A stretch of DNA of 64,000 bases. Origin: Mucilaginibacter rigui (lineage in GTDB: Bacteria; Bacteroidota; Bacteroidia; Sphingobacteriales; Sphingobacteriaceae). Both the position numbers and the translations under genes were made by a program. This document shows positions 25,123 through 34,962 of this stretch, piece after piece. The DNA is taken from contig NZ_JACWMW010000001.1 in assembly GCF_014773275.1 (NCBI RefSeq), positions 744,001-808,000 on the forward strand, given 5' to 3'. How positions within the stretch are numbered: the first letter of the stretch is position 1; the number at the start of each line of letters is the position of its first letter. The notes under the pieces are model-generated. The model had not been told where the DNA came from, ran no database searches, and saw only the letters and a program-made list of their open reading frames with translations.

Positions 25123-28100
25123 ATGCCTATTACCAAAAAGCTGAGTGTATCTTGTGTATTTATATTACTGATAAGCTTTGTGTTTAACGCTTGTGCACCC
25201 AAAAAGCAAATTACCCAATCGGTTGCTGCTAAACCTATGGCCCGGTTGGAAACGGGCTTTATAACTGTGCCGGATAGCATCCAAACCAGCATTTACTGGT
25301 ACTGGATTTCGGATAATATCTCAAAAGAAGGTGTGATCCACGATCTGGAATCGATGAAAAAGGTAGGCATCAACCGGGCCTTTATTGGTAATATATGGCA
25401 GGATGATATACCTGCAGGTAAAATAAAGATATTTACAGACGAATGGTGGGAGGTTTTGCATGCCGCATTAAAAAGGGCTACCGAGCTTAATATCGAGATA
25501 GGCATCTTTAACAGCCCGGGCTGGAGCCAGTCCGGCGGGCCATGGGTGAAACCTGAACAGGCTATGAGGTACTTAACATCATCACAAATAGCGGTAAAGG
25601 GGCCTTATAAATTTAACAGTCAGTTGGCAAAGCCCGAAAAGAATTTCCAGGATGTTAAAGTGATCGCTTACCCGGTTAGCGCAGATTATATCAAAGACAT
25701 CCGCGACCTGAAACCTGTGGTAAGCTCAGAGCCTTTTATTAAAGACCTGGCTAAGATTGCCGATGGTGCCGATTCTACAGTTGTGTTTTTGGACAGTAAC
25801 AAACCATATACCATAGATATTAATACCAAACAGGAATATACCGCCCGTAGCCTTGTTATTGTCCCTGCACGCAGGGGGATGACGCTGGAAGGCGACCTGC
25901 AGGTTAAAAAGAACGGCACGTATATAACCGTAAAACATTTCAGGGTTGATCGCAGTAATGATGCCGCCAACGTGGGTTTTAACCCGTACGGACCGGGTGC
26001 AATTTCTATCCCGGCTACATCATCAGATAGTTTCCGTTTGCTGTTTACCAGGACCGAAAACGCAGTTATAGCGGAAGTAAAACTTTCATCAGCCCCGGTA
26101 GTAGAAAATTATATAGAAAAGACGCTGGGTAAAATGTGGCAAACACCGTTCCCTTATTGGGATGCTTACCAATGGACGCCGCAGCCTGTTATTGATGATA
26201 ATAAATATGTGATAGACCCTGCAAAAGTGGTTGATGTAACCAAATACATGGCTGCAGATGGTATGCTTAACTGGCAGGTGCCTGCCGGGAACTGGATAAT
26301 TGAACGTACCGGGATGACACCAACCAAGGTAACCAACGGCCCGGCCTCGGCCCAGGGTACCGGTTTGGAGGCAGATAAAATGAGTAAAGAGCATATAGCC
26401 GCTCACTTTGACGCTTTCCTGGGCCAGATCATTAAACGCATACCGGCGGCCGACCGTAAAACATGGAAGGTAACTGTAGAGGATAGCTATGAAACTGGTG
26501 GCCAGAACTGGACGGACGGCCTGGTTGAAAAATTTGAAAAAAATTACGGTTACGACCCAACGCCATACATCCCGGTTTTACAGGGCAAGGTAGTGGGCAG
26601 CGAGGATAAGTCAGACCGTTTCCTTTGGGATCTGCGCCGCTTTATTGCCGACAGGGTAGCCTATGATTATGTTGGCGGCCTGCGCGATATCAGCCACCAG
26701 CACGGGCTTACCACCTGGCTGGAGAACTATGGACACTGGGGTTTCCCGGGCGAGTTTTTACAGTACGGCGGGCAGTCGGACGAGGTTGGCGGTGAGTTTT
26801 GGAGCGAGGGAATGCTTGGCGATATTGAGAACCGTGCGGCTTCATCTGCTGCGCATATTTATGGAAAAACTAAGGTGTCGGCCGAATCATTTACTTGCGC
26901 GGGTGGCCCGTTTGCGCGTTACCCGGCATTATTGAAACAACGTGCCGACCGTTTTTTTACCGAGGGCATTAACAACACCCTGATGCACGTGTACATCAGC
27001 CAGCCTTATGAAGATAAAGCACCCGGTGTTAACGCTTTTTTTGGTACAGAATTTAACCGGTTAAACACATGGTTTTATGATATGGATATATTCCTGAAAT
27101 ATATTAAACGTTGCAACATGATGTTGCAGCAGGGTAAATATGTTGCGGATGTAGCCTATTTTATAAGCGAGGACGCACCAAAAATGACGGGCGTGCAAGA
27201 CCCTAAACTGCCACAGGGATATTCGTTTGATTATATTAACGGCGAAGTAATAAAAACCAGGCTGAGCGTAAAGGATGGTAAAATGGTTTTGCCTGATGGT
27301 ATGAGCTACAGCATTTTGGTACTGCCGCAGCTAACCACTATTCGCCCGGAATTGTTATCTAAGATAAAACAACTGGTAGAGCAGGGTATGGTTGTTTTAG
27401 GCCCAAAACCTTTAACATCGCCAAGTTTGCAAAATTACCCGGCAGCCGATGCGCAGGTTACTAAGCTTGCTGACGAATTATGGGGTAATATCAATGGTTC
27501 ATCCATAAAAACACACCGCGTAGGCAAGGGGATGGTGATCAGCAATATGCAGATGCAGGAAGCGCTTGATCTGATTAAGGTTATCCCGGATACAAGGATC
27601 ACGGATAATAACTCAACCTTGTTTATTCACCGGAAATTGGACGAGGGCTCGATATACTTTATATCCAACCAGGAAGATAAAACGGTTAAAATTGCACCAC
27701 AGTTCCGCATCATGGGTAAACGCCCGGAGTTATGGGATCCGGTTAGCGGAAGCGTACGGGAATTACCATCGTATACCCAAACAGGAGATGTTACCACCGT
27801 ACCACTTGAATTGGCCCCGACTGAAAGCGCTTTCATTATATTCAGGCAGGATGCGCAAACTGCGGTACCGGCCAACCCTAATTATGCTGCGGCTGTGCAA
27901 ACTATAATTATTGATAATCCATGGTCGGTTAAATTCGACAGTAAAATGCGCGGCCCGGCAAATCCTGTTATATTTAATACCTTAAGCGACTGGTCGGTAA
28001 ACCCTAATGATAGCATCCGTTATTACTCGGGCCCGGCATTTTACAATAATACATTTACATTAGCCGCTGTAAAAAAAGGCCAGAAGGTATTTGTTGATCT

Positions 28101-28386
28101 CGGGATGGCAAAGGCTATAGCCAAAGTAACCGTAAACGGCGTAGCCATTGGCGGCGCATGGACCGCCCCTTACAAGGTTGACATAACCAATGCACTAAAA
28201 CAAGGAGAGAATAAACTGGAGATAAAAGTGGTAAACACCTGGGTGAACCGTTTGATTGGTGATACTAAACTGCCCCAGTCTGAACGGATTACCTGGCTGA
28301 GTAATAACAAGTTTAAACCGACAGATAAATTAGAGTCATCGGGTTTATTAGGGCCGGTGAAGATTGAGGTTGTTGAGCAGAAGTAG
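25123..28386 (+). CDS. Alpha-L-rhamnosidase, GH106, lipoprotein
   Basis: A 1087-residue protein with a lipoprotein signal (ISFVFNACAPKK; Cys24). The GH106 start YWYWISDNISKEGVIHDLES and the segment GIFNSPGWSQSGGPWVKPEQ are characteristic. The barrel region includes KVTVEDSYETGGQNWTDGL and HQHGLTTWLENYGHWGFPGE, rich in the acidic residues used for inverting catalysis. The C-terminus is a galactose-binding-like sandwich ending GLLGPVKIEV. It should cleave rhamnose from complex side chains at the outer membrane or periplasm. First gene of a plus-strand pair with a GH78. Confidence 0.93.
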   Translation: MPITKKLSVSCVFILLISFVFNACAPKKQITQSVAAKPMARLETGFITVPDSIQTSIYWYWISDNISKEGVIHDLESMKKVGINRAFIGNIWQDDIPAGKIKIFTDEWWEVLHAALKRATELNIEIGIFNSPGWSQSGGPWVKPEQAMRYLTSSQIAVKGPYKFNSQLAKPEKNFQDVKVIAYPVSADYIKDIRDLKPVVSSEPFIKDLAKIADGADSTVVFLDSNKPYTIDINTKQEYTARSLVIVPARRGMTLEGDLQVKKNGTYITVKHFRVDRSNDAANVGFNPYGPGAISIPATSSDSFRLLFTRTENAVIAEVKLSSAPVVENYIEKTLGKMWQTPFPYWDAYQWTPQPVIDDNKYVIDPAKVVDVTKYMAADGMLNWQVPAGNWIIERTGMTPTKVTNGPASAQGTGLEADKMSKEHIAAHFDAFLGQIIKRIPAADRKTWKVTVEDSYETGGQNWTDGLVEKFEKNYGYDPTPYIPVLQGKVVGSEDKSDRFLWDLRRFIADRVAYDYVGGLRDISHQHGLTTWLENYGHWGFPGEFLQYGGQSDEVGGEFWSEGMLGDIENRAASSAAHIYGKTKVSAESFTCAGGPFARYPALLKQRADRFFTEGINNTLMHVYISQPYEDKAPGVNAFFGTEFNRLNTWFYDMDIFLKYIKRCNMMLQQGKYVADVAYFISEDAPKMTGVQDPKLPQGYSFDYINGEVIKTRLSVKDGKMVLPDGMSYSILVLPQLTTIRPELLSKIKQLVEQGMVVLGPKPLTSPSLQNYPAADAQVTKLADELWGNINGSSIKTHRVGKGMVISNMQMQEALDLIKVIPDTRITDNNSTLFIHRKLDEGSIYFISNQEDKTVKIAPQFRIMGKRPELWDPVSGSVRELPSYTQTGDVTTVPLELAPTESAFIIFRQDAQTAVPANPNYAAAVQTIIIDNPWSVKFDSKMRGPANPVIFNTLSDWSVNPNDSIRYYSGPAFYNNTFTLAAVKKGQKVFVDLGMAKAIAKVTVNGVAIGGAWTAPYKVDITNALKQGENKLEIKVVNTWVNRLIGDTKLPQSERITWLSNNKFKPTDKLESSGLLGPVKIEVVEQK

Positions 28387-28413
28387 AAAGAAAAAAGCGA
28401 AGGCCTGCGCGAT

Positions 28414-28429
28414 TCCCCTCTTGAGGGGA
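28414..28429. repeat. Short hairpin between GH106 and GH78
   Basis: TCCCCTC-TT-GAGGGGA forms a 7-bp stem with a 2-nt loop and no T-run. CCCCTC/GAGGGG hairpins are frequent scattered elements in this bacterial group. It may stabilise or trim the message between the two rhamnosidase genes. Confidence 0.4.
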
Positions 28430-28463
28430 TTAAATAAGTTTAATCAAATAAAATAAGAAGATT

Positions 28464-31139
28464 TTGAACCGTTCACATTACATTTTAGCGTTAACATTCT
28501 TTTTTAACACGCTTGCCGGCGCTACTGTTTATGCCCAAACCCGCACGGTTGCTTTACAGTGCGAACATTTAGAAACACCGATTGGTGTAGACGAACAACA
28601 CCCGCGCCTTTCCTGGCAAATGGAAGACCGCAGTAATGGCGCTACCCAAACAGCCTACCAGGTGCTTGTGGGTACAGATTCTGTTCAGTTAGCGAAAAAC
28701 CCTACGGCGTGGAACTCGGGTAAGATAAATTCATCTGCCAGTAATATTACTTACGGCGGTAAAGCTTTGCAGCCATCAACTAAATATTACTGGCTGGTGC
28801 GTACCTGGAACCGTGCAGGTGCAAAACTGCCGGATAGCCACATAAGCAACTTCGAGACCGGATTAATGGGCATTAACAACTGGACAGGATCGTGGATAAG
28901 TGATCCGGCCAGTATCAATACCCTACCTGCGCCATATTTCCGCAAAGCTTTTACCGCGGGGAAAAAGATCAGATTGGCAAGGGCATATATTGCCGTTGGT
29001 GGTTTGTATGAACTATATATTAACGGACAAAAGATAGGTAATCATAGGCTCGACCCGATGTACACCCGTTTCGACAGGCGTACATTGTATGTGAGTTACG
29101 ACGTTACCAACCAGTTGCAGCAAGGCAAAAATGCCATTGGCGTACTATTGGGTAACGGCTGGTATAATATGCAATCCATAGCGGTTTGGAATTTTGACCG
29201 CGCCCCATGGCGCAATAGGCCAACCTTTTGCATGGATCTGAAGATAACCTATGATGATGGTACCACGGCCATTGTAGGCACCAACGATAGCTGGAAAACA
29301 CACTATAGCCCTATTACCTTTAACAGTATTTATACCGGCGAACATTACGATAGCAGGCTGGAATTACCGGGCTGGAATACCCCAAACTTTGACGATAAAG
29401 ATTGGAAAGAGGTAGACCTGCGTGCAGCCCCATCCAAACAAATTGTTAGCCAGGTAATGCAGCCAATCCGTAATGTTGACGAGATAGCTGCAAAATCTAT
29501 TAACAAGTTTAATGATACCACTTATGTGGTTGACCTGGGCAGGAATATTTCGGGTGTAACCAAAGTAAGACTTAACGGCGAAAGCGGCACTGTAGTACGC
29601 ATTAAACACGGCGAGAGGCTTTATGCTAACGGCCATGTAGATATGTCGAACATTGACGTTTACTATCGCCCTAAAGATAAAAGCGACCCGTTCGGGACGG
29701 ATATTGTAACCCTGAACGGGAAAGGTACTGTTGAATTTATGGCGAAGTTCAACTACAAAGGCTTCCAATATGTGGAGATCACGAGCAGCAAACCGCTTGA
29801 ATTAAAGAAAGAGGATGTTGTGGGATATTTTATGCACAGCGATGTACCGGCCACGGGTAAAATAAGTTCATCAAACCCATTGATAGACAAATTGTGGTGG
29901 GCTACAAATAACTCATACCTATCCAATCTGTTTGGTTATCCAACCGATTGCCCACAGCGCGAGAAGAACGGCTGGACTGGTGATGGCCACTTTGCTGTGG
30001 AGACCGGGCTGTTTAACTTTGACGGCATCACCATTTACGAAAAATGGCTGGCCGATCACCGCGACGAGCAGCAGCCAAACGGTGTACTGCCTGATATTAT
30101 CCCGACAGGTGGCTGGGGTTATGGCACGGCAAACGGTACCGACTGGACGAGCACCATAGCCATTATACCCTGGAACCTTTATATGTTCTACGGTGATAGC
30201 AAGGCTTTGTCCGATAATTACAATAATATACGTGCGTATGTTAATTATGTTAATGGCATAAGCGTGGGCGGGTTAACCACTTTTGGCCGTGGCGATTGGG
30301 TGCCGGTTAAATCGTCATCATCGTTAGAGTATACGTCGTCTATTTATTTTTATGTTGATGCTACAATTTTGGCAAAGGCAGCTAAACTATTTGGGAAACA
30401 GGCCGATTATCAATTTTATTCGGCCTTAGCCACTAAGATCAAAAAGGCCATTAACGATAAATACTTTAACAAAGCAACCGGTATTTACGGCAATGGAGTA
30501 CAAACCGAATTGAGCATGGCTTTACAATGGGGGATAGTACCCGACCAGTATAAAACCCAGGTAGCCGAAAATTTAGCGAAGCGTGTCGCTGCTGATAACA
30601 TGCATATTGATGTGGGTGTTTTAGGCGCCAAAGCCGTATTAAATGCTTTAAGCAATAATGGCGAAGCCGAAACAGCGTACAAGCTGGCAGCGCAGGATAC
30701 CTACCCGTCATGGGGCTGGTGGATTGTTAACGGTGCAACAACACTTTACGAAAACTGGAACATCAAAGCCGAAAGGGATATCTCATTAAACCACATGATG
30801 TTTGGCGAAATTGGTGGCTGGTTTTTTAAAGGACTTGGCGGTATACTACCTGATGAAGCACATCCCGGGTTTAAAAATGTATTGCTAAAACCGAATTTTG
30901 TATCGGGCCTTGAATTTTTCAATGCATCGCACGACGGGCCTTACGGTAAAATTGTATCATCGTGGGCAAGAAAGGGGCAGAATGTTATTTATAACGTAAC
31001 TATCCCGGCAAACTCATCGGCTACCATTACATTCCCTAATGCCGGTAAATCAAAGGTTTACCAGGGGGATGTTTTAATAAATAACAGTGCGAACTATCAA
31101 ATAGCGGCAGGAAGTTATCAGTTTAAAATAACGAATTAA
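28464..31139 (+). CDS. Alpha-L-rhamnosidase, GH78
   Basis: An 891-residue secreted GH78 enzyme with signal peptide MNRSHYILALTFFFNTLAGA. The start is a TTG codon at 28464, accepted because it gives a full signal sequence and AAGAAG lies just upstream. GH78 signature DCPQREKNGWTGDGHFAVE is at about 494-512, with a downstream TTLYENWNI block in place of the WERWDG motif of the other GH78. The C-terminal domain shares GPYGKIVSSW with the family. It likely acts with the GH106 77 nt upstream on different rhamnosyl linkages. Confidence 0.93.
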   Translation: MNRSHYILALTFFFNTLAGATVYAQTRTVALQCEHLETPIGVDEQHPRLSWQMEDRSNGATQTAYQVLVGTDSVQLAKNPTAWNSGKINSSASNITYGGKALQPSTKYYWLVRTWNRAGAKLPDSHISNFETGLMGINNWTGSWISDPASINTLPAPYFRKAFTAGKKIRLARAYIAVGGLYELYINGQKIGNHRLDPMYTRFDRRTLYVSYDVTNQLQQGKNAIGVLLGNGWYNMQSIAVWNFDRAPWRNRPTFCMDLKITYDDGTTAIVGTNDSWKTHYSPITFNSIYTGEHYDSRLELPGWNTPNFDDKDWKEVDLRAAPSKQIVSQVMQPIRNVDEIAAKSINKFNDTTYVVDLGRNISGVTKVRLNGESGTVVRIKHGERLYANGHVDMSNIDVYYRPKDKSDPFGTDIVTLNGKGTVEFMAKFNYKGFQYVEITSSKPLELKKEDVVGYFMHSDVPATGKISSSNPLIDKLWWATNNSYLSNLFGYPTDCPQREKNGWTGDGHFAVETGLFNFDGITIYEKWLADHRDEQQPNGVLPDIIPTGGWGYGTANGTDWTSTIAIIPWNLYMFYGDSKALSDNYNNIRAYVNYVNGISVGGLTTFGRGDWVPVKSSSSLEYTSSIYFYVDATILAKAAKLFGKQADYQFYSALATKIKKAINDKYFNKATGIYGNGVQTELSMALQWGIVPDQYKTQVAENLAKRVAADNMHIDVGVLGAKAVLNALSNNGEAETAYKLAAQDTYPSWGWWIVNGATTLYENWNIKAERDISLNHMMFGEIGGWFFKGLGGILPDEAHPGFKNVLLKPNFVSGLEFFNASHDGPYGKIVSSWARKGQNVIYNVTIPANSSATITFPNAGKSKVYQGDVLINNSANYQIAAGSYQFKITN

Positions 31140-31155
31140 CGGATTGATTTTATGC

Positions 31156-31258
31156 AGTCGCTCGGCTCCAGCCGAGCGACTATTCAGCGGCATCTTGCCG
31201 CCGTAAATATGCGGCCGGAGGCCTTATAATAACCTCACCCGGCTGGAGTCGAGCGACT
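31156..31258. repeat. REPIN-like element with long stem and inner hairpins
   Basis: AGTCGCTCGGCTCCAGCCG (31156-31174) and CGGCTGGAGTCGAGCGACT (31240-31258) are inverted copies with one mismatch in 19. The left copy is itself part of a perfect hairpin (GTCGCTCGGCT-CC-AGCCGAGCGAC, 31157-31180). Between them lie GCGGCA-TCT-TGCCGC (31187-31201) and GGCC-GGA-GGCC (31213-31223). The element fills the gap between two convergent genes, a usual place for REP-type elements, and could stop transcription in both directions. Confidence 0.7.
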
Positions 31259-31274
31259 ATGAGGAATCTTTTGT

Positions 31275-32300
31275 TTATAACGATTTTCTGATAATGGTAT
31301 TGAACGGCACTTTCAAATGTTCTTTCGAGTTATTCAATACCAACTCGGCGGCTTTTTCGCCCATAAACCTAAAATCGGTTGATATGGTGGTGATGCCGTT
31401 CAATATCAATCTTTTTAGGGCTGTTTCATTGTAGGAGATAATGCCCACATCCTCGCCAACTTTATATTCCAGGCTCAGTGCTTTGTCTATCAGTTCTACC
31501 AGGTCGTCCTCGGTAAGGGTGATATAGAGAGTGCTTTTTTGGATCGGTTGGGTTTTCAGGTCGGATATGATATCGTAATCGCAGTTATAAACCTTGCAGA
31601 AATTCAGGAAACCGATCAGTATATCTGTAGAGAAATAGCTTTGCTTCGGGAAAATGATAGTTAGTGAGGTGTACTGCCTGATCTTTTCTATCAGGTTAAC
31701 AAGCGCGTTGAAAATGTCGTTCTCAAAGTCTTCGTAAACCGCCCCAAATTCGCCGGTAACACCGTCCACCAGTTTGCCCAGCAGAATAAGTTTTTCTTTG
31801 GGTACTTCGTTTATTACCTCGAACGCGTTATCTGCTTTGTCCCTGAAATGGGGAACGATAACTACTTTATCATATTTCTCCTGTTTCTCCAGTAGTAGCT
31901 TTTTAAAGAAGTTAAAGTTGCTGTTGTAGATATAAAAATCGATAGATGCCTTTTGAGAGAGCGCACCAGCAAAGGCATCGTACAGTAACTTTTTGTGGCT
32001 GCTCAGTTTATTAAATAGCAATAGCACTTTAACCGACTGGTCTACCCGGGTATTGGATATAAAATAACCTTTGCCGGGAACGGAGTTAATAACACCGATT
32101 TTTTTAAGATCGTTATAAGCGCGGGTGATGGTGTTTCTTGAAATATCAAGCGCAATGCTCAGGTCGTTTATAGAAGGCAGGATATCATCTTTATCTATCA
32201 GCTTATCTTCAATAGCCCGCAGGATAGAATTATAGATCTGAGCGTAATACGGTGTAATTGAATATTCGTCAATCCGCAGTATTTTTAAGTAGTTTCTCAT
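31275..32300 (-). CDS. GntR-type regulator with sugar-sensing LacI-like domain
   Basis: A 341-residue regulator. Residues 1-75 are a GntR winged helix (ILPSINDLSIALDISRNTIT and RAYNDLKKIGVI followed by GKGYFIS). The rest is a periplasmic-binding-protein-like sensor (VKVLLLFNKLSSHKKLLYDA, VGIISYNETALKRLILNGIT, MGEKAAELVLN), as in LacI proteins. This combination is common in Bacteroidota sugar loci. Located among rhamnosidase genes, it is a candidate rhamnose repressor acting at palindromes in 24904-25122; this is inference. Confidence 0.9.
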   Translation of the reverse strand: MRNYLKILRIDEYSITPYYAQIYNSILRAIEDKLIDKDDILPSINDLSIALDISRNTITRAYNDLKKIGVINSVPGKGYFISNTRVDQSVKVLLLFNKLSSHKKLLYDAFAGALSQKASIDFYIYNSNFNFFKKLLLEKQEKYDKVVIVPHFRDKADNAFEVINEVPKEKLILLGKLVDGVTGEFGAVYEDFENDIFNALVNLIEKIRQYTSLTIIFPKQSYFSTDILIGFLNFCKVYNCDYDIISDLKTQPIQKSTLYITLTEDDLVELIDKALSLEYKVGEDVGIISYNETALKRLILNGITTISTDFRFMGEKAAELVLNNSKEHLKVPFNTIIRKSL

Positions 32301-32340
32301 TGATACGGTAAATATACCAGTTGTTTTGGCTTTTGAATAG

Positions 32341-33225
32341 CTATAACGATCCTAATGCCCTTTTACGATAATCGGTAGGGGGGATGCCGGTTTTCTCTTT
32401 AAACATTTTTGAAAAGTAAAAATAACTATCGAACCTAAGATCATAGGCAATTTGCTTGATCGGGATCTCCGGGTTGTTCAAAAGCTCTTTAGCCCGCTCT
32501 ACTTTTAGCTGGATGTAATATTGGCCAGGCGAAAGCCCGGTATAGCTTTTAAAAGCTTTTCGGAACCACGAGTAACCTACCTGCAACTCTTCCGCAGCTT
32601 GCTCGGGCGAAAAATCATTTGTGATGTTTGAGCGGAACAATAGCCTTGCTTTATTAATGATGGTTTCCTTTTCCTCGCACTCTACCGCGTCCTGCTTAAA
32701 AATAAAGTGAAAATTACCCATTAGGTGTAGTGCCGCGCCCGAAATGAGTGGCTGGTAGCCCGTATTCTCTCTTTTGGTTACTTCAATAATACTGTTAAAC
32801 AGGTTGAAAATGCCTTCATGAAACCCTATATAAATGGTTGGATTATCGGGCCTCAAAAAGTTCTTCTTCACCAGGTTATCAATAATATCCCCCTTCATAC
32901 CAATCCAGTATTCATCCCAGCCGGTTTCGCTGTCGGGTTTATAGCGGTGACGTTCTCCAGGGAAAAGGATGATGATGGTACCGGCCTTTATCTCGCGCCT
33001 TTTGCAGCTGTCAGATTCAAAGATGCCTTTACCTTTGGTGATATAAATAATCTGGTATTCGTTTAATACCCGGCCAATGGCCCAGTTAAAATAATGATGG
33101 GCGGGGTGGGTTTTATAAGGGTACAAACCTGTGGCTTCGATATGGGTACAGCCTGTATTTAAAACACACAGGCCCCAGTTCTCGTCCTCGCGGCTTACAG
33201 GCAAATATTTGTAATAATTGATCAT
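32341..33225 (-). CDS. AraC family regulator, cupin type
   Basis: A 294-residue regulator with an N-terminal cupin-like sensor (YQIIYITKGKGIFESDSCKR, TIIILFPGERHRYKPD) and C-terminal double helix-turn-helix (EQAAEELQVGYSWFRKAFKS and IKQIAYDLRFDSYFYFSKMF), ending TGIPPTDYRKRALG. Such proteins activate sugar loci when ligand is bound. Tandem half-sites at 33348-33379 upstream of this gene also occur upstream of SusC, so it may regulate both itself and the glycan-uptake genes. Confidence 0.93.
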   Translation of the reverse strand: MINYYKYLPVSREDENWGLCVLNTGCTHIEATGLYPYKTHPAHHYFNWAIGRVLNEYQIIYITKGKGIFESDSCKRREIKAGTIIILFPGERHRYKPDSETGWDEYWIGMKGDIIDNLVKKNFLRPDNPTIYIGFHEGIFNLFNSIIEVTKRENTGYQPLISGAALHLMGNFHFIFKQDAVECEEKETIINKARLLFRSNITNDFSPEQAAEELQVGYSWFRKAFKSYTGLSPGQYYIQLKVERAKELLNNPEIPIKQIAYDLRFDSYFYFSKMFKEKTGIPPTDYRKRALGSL

Positions 33226-33347
33226 TTTGAATACGCTACTATAATAAATAATTGGTACATAGTATGCCGCATGGATTATGTGGCAATACCTGATAGTAGT
33301 GGTTTATATATTAAAAATAACAACTATTTCCCCACCAACAAGGCCAA

Positions 33348-33379
33348 TATCAAAAAGTATAAACAAAATATCAAAAAGT
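33348..33379. promoter_or_regulatory. Tandem half-sites, 21-bp period, upstream of AraC gene
   Basis: TATCAAAAAGT occurs twice as a direct repeat (33348-33358 and 33369-33379), exactly 21 bp apart. That is two helical turns, the usual geometry for AraC-family dimers. It lies about 120 nt before the AraC start codon at 33225. The matching arrangement upstream of SusC supports its being a real site. Confidence 0.6.
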
Positions 33380-33402
33380 GAATTTTATTTCTGCTGAGGG
33401 CC

Positions 33403-34962
33403 TTATTGGGTAACGATGAGCTTAAAATTTAATTGCTTGCCTTCCTCAGCCACTAAGGTGTCTCCCTGTAATTTACCGAATGATAATTGCGGATTACTTG
33501 TTATGTTATTATTGTATGTAAAGCCATAACTGCCTGCACTTGTGGCCGAAGAAAGCACAATGCAATAAGCCACACCTTTGGTTAATTTCACCCCCGGATG
33601 AACAGCCTGCCGTTTAACCGACCAGCCTATTGCTTTTGCAGGGATGCTTTTATTGGCCAGGGCTTTACCTTCAGGTTTGCCATGTGCATCGGCACGATAA
33701 ATACATACCTGCAAGTCCGCGTCGATATTGCCCGTTTTGTATACGGGCAGATATACTGTTTTTAAAATGCCGCTGCGCTCTGCCAAAAATGTTTGCGATC
33801 GCTTAGTTGCACCGGCTATATCAGGCAGGCCTTTGGTGCTGCTGTTTTTAACGTCTGTAGCCGGTATCCTTTCCACTTTACTGCCGGTAACCTTAAATGT
33901 CTGGTCGCAAGTCATTGGGATGATGGAGCCATCGGCATTAAAAGTAAGCGGAGCCCAGTAATAATTGGCAAGCGCTTCATTTTTGGCGGCATTGTTCCAC
34001 AGGTCGCTGCCAAACAGATAAACATTGCCCGAGCTTAGTTTTATGGTTGATACAAAAGAAGGCTGCCCCCCGCAGGAGTTATCACTTATCTTTTTCCCTG
34101 CCGACCATGGCCCAAGCGGCGATTTAGCTGTTTTGTACGATGTGCCTGTGCCCGAGCAGTAACCGCAGTTAGGGTCGGAATAAACCACGTAATATATGCC
34201 GTTCCTTTTAAACATGCCCGGTGCCTCGGTTTGCCCGTCGGTAACTGAGGTTACAACTTCGCCGGTTCCGGTTAAGTAATCGCTGCTTAGTTTTTCAATT
34301 ACGATGGTGCCTTTTGTGCGCCAGTCGGTATAAGCCAGGTAGGCAGTGCCATCATCGTCAATAAAAGTATCATGGTCGCCATTGTTTAAGCCCGCGGCCG
34401 GCGCGTTTGAGTTTACCGCCAGCTTTGGCTCGGCAACTTCTGTGAACGGGCCAAAAGGTGTTTTGCTTGTAAAAACGCGGTAACCCGATACATTATCATA
34501 AACATTTATCCATAGTACGTACAATTGCGTTTTGCTGTTAAAAATCACATGCGGCCTAAAGCACCCGTAAGTATTGCCGTTGCAGCGGGTTTGCCAAACC
34601 TCGGTTTTGGCATCAAACAAAAAGCCCCTGTCCGTCCAGTTCAGCATATCTTTTGACGAGTACACCTTAAAACCACAGAATGGCGCGTTCTTGTTTCCCC
34701 ACTCAAAACCGCAATCGTAGCTGGTGCCATACAGGTAATAGGTGCCGTTAAACAAAGCTATTTCGCCATCGTGTGCATCAATAGCATCGCCCACTTTACT
34801 GTAGCGGATAATTTGATTGCCCTGCTTGTCAAAATTGGTGATCACCAGGTTGGCAGGTTGGCGTTTGCCCTGGCCAAATGCCGCATCCGGAATAAACCCA
34901 TAGATCAATGAGGATAATAGACATAAGAATATCGGGAATAAATTTGTCCGGTTAAATTTCAT
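33403..34962 (-). CDS. GH43-like beta-propeller glycosidase
   Basis: A 519-residue secreted protein (signal peptide ending AAFGQ). Residues 45-350 form a five-bladed propeller like GH43: AHDGEIALFNGTYYLYGTSY carries the first Asp, NNGDHDTFIDDDGTAYLAYTD the second, and QTEAPGMFKRNGIYYVVYSD the likely catalytic Glu. Residues 380-519 form a beta-sandwich of unknown role. Possible targets are arabinofuranosyl or galactosyl linkages next to rhamnose. Divergent from SusC across a 438-nt control region. Confidence 0.8.
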   Translation of the reverse strand: MKFNRTNLFPIFLCLLSSLIYGFIPDAAFGQGKRQPANLVITNFDKQGNQIIRYSKVGDAIDAHDGEIALFNGTYYLYGTSYDCGFEWGNKNAPFCGFKVYSSKDMLNWTDRGFLFDAKTEVWQTRCNGNTYGCFRPHVIFNSKTQLYVLWINVYDNVSGYRVFTSKTPFGPFTEVAEPKLAVNSNAPAAGLNNGDHDTFIDDDGTAYLAYTDWRTKGTIVIEKLSSDYLTGTGEVVTSVTDGQTEAPGMFKRNGIYYVVYSDPNCGYCSGTGTSYKTAKSPLGPWSAGKKISDNSCGGQPSFVSTIKLSSGNVYLFGSDLWNNAAKNEALANYYWAPLTFNADGSIIPMTCDQTFKVTGSKVERIPATDVKNSSTKGLPDIAGATKRSQTFLAERSGILKTVYLPVYKTGNIDADLQVCIYRADAHGKPEGKALANKSIPAKAIGWSVKRQAVHPGVKLTKGVAYCIVLSSATSAGSYGFTYNNNITSNPQLSFGKLQGDTLVAEEGKQLNFKLIVTQ

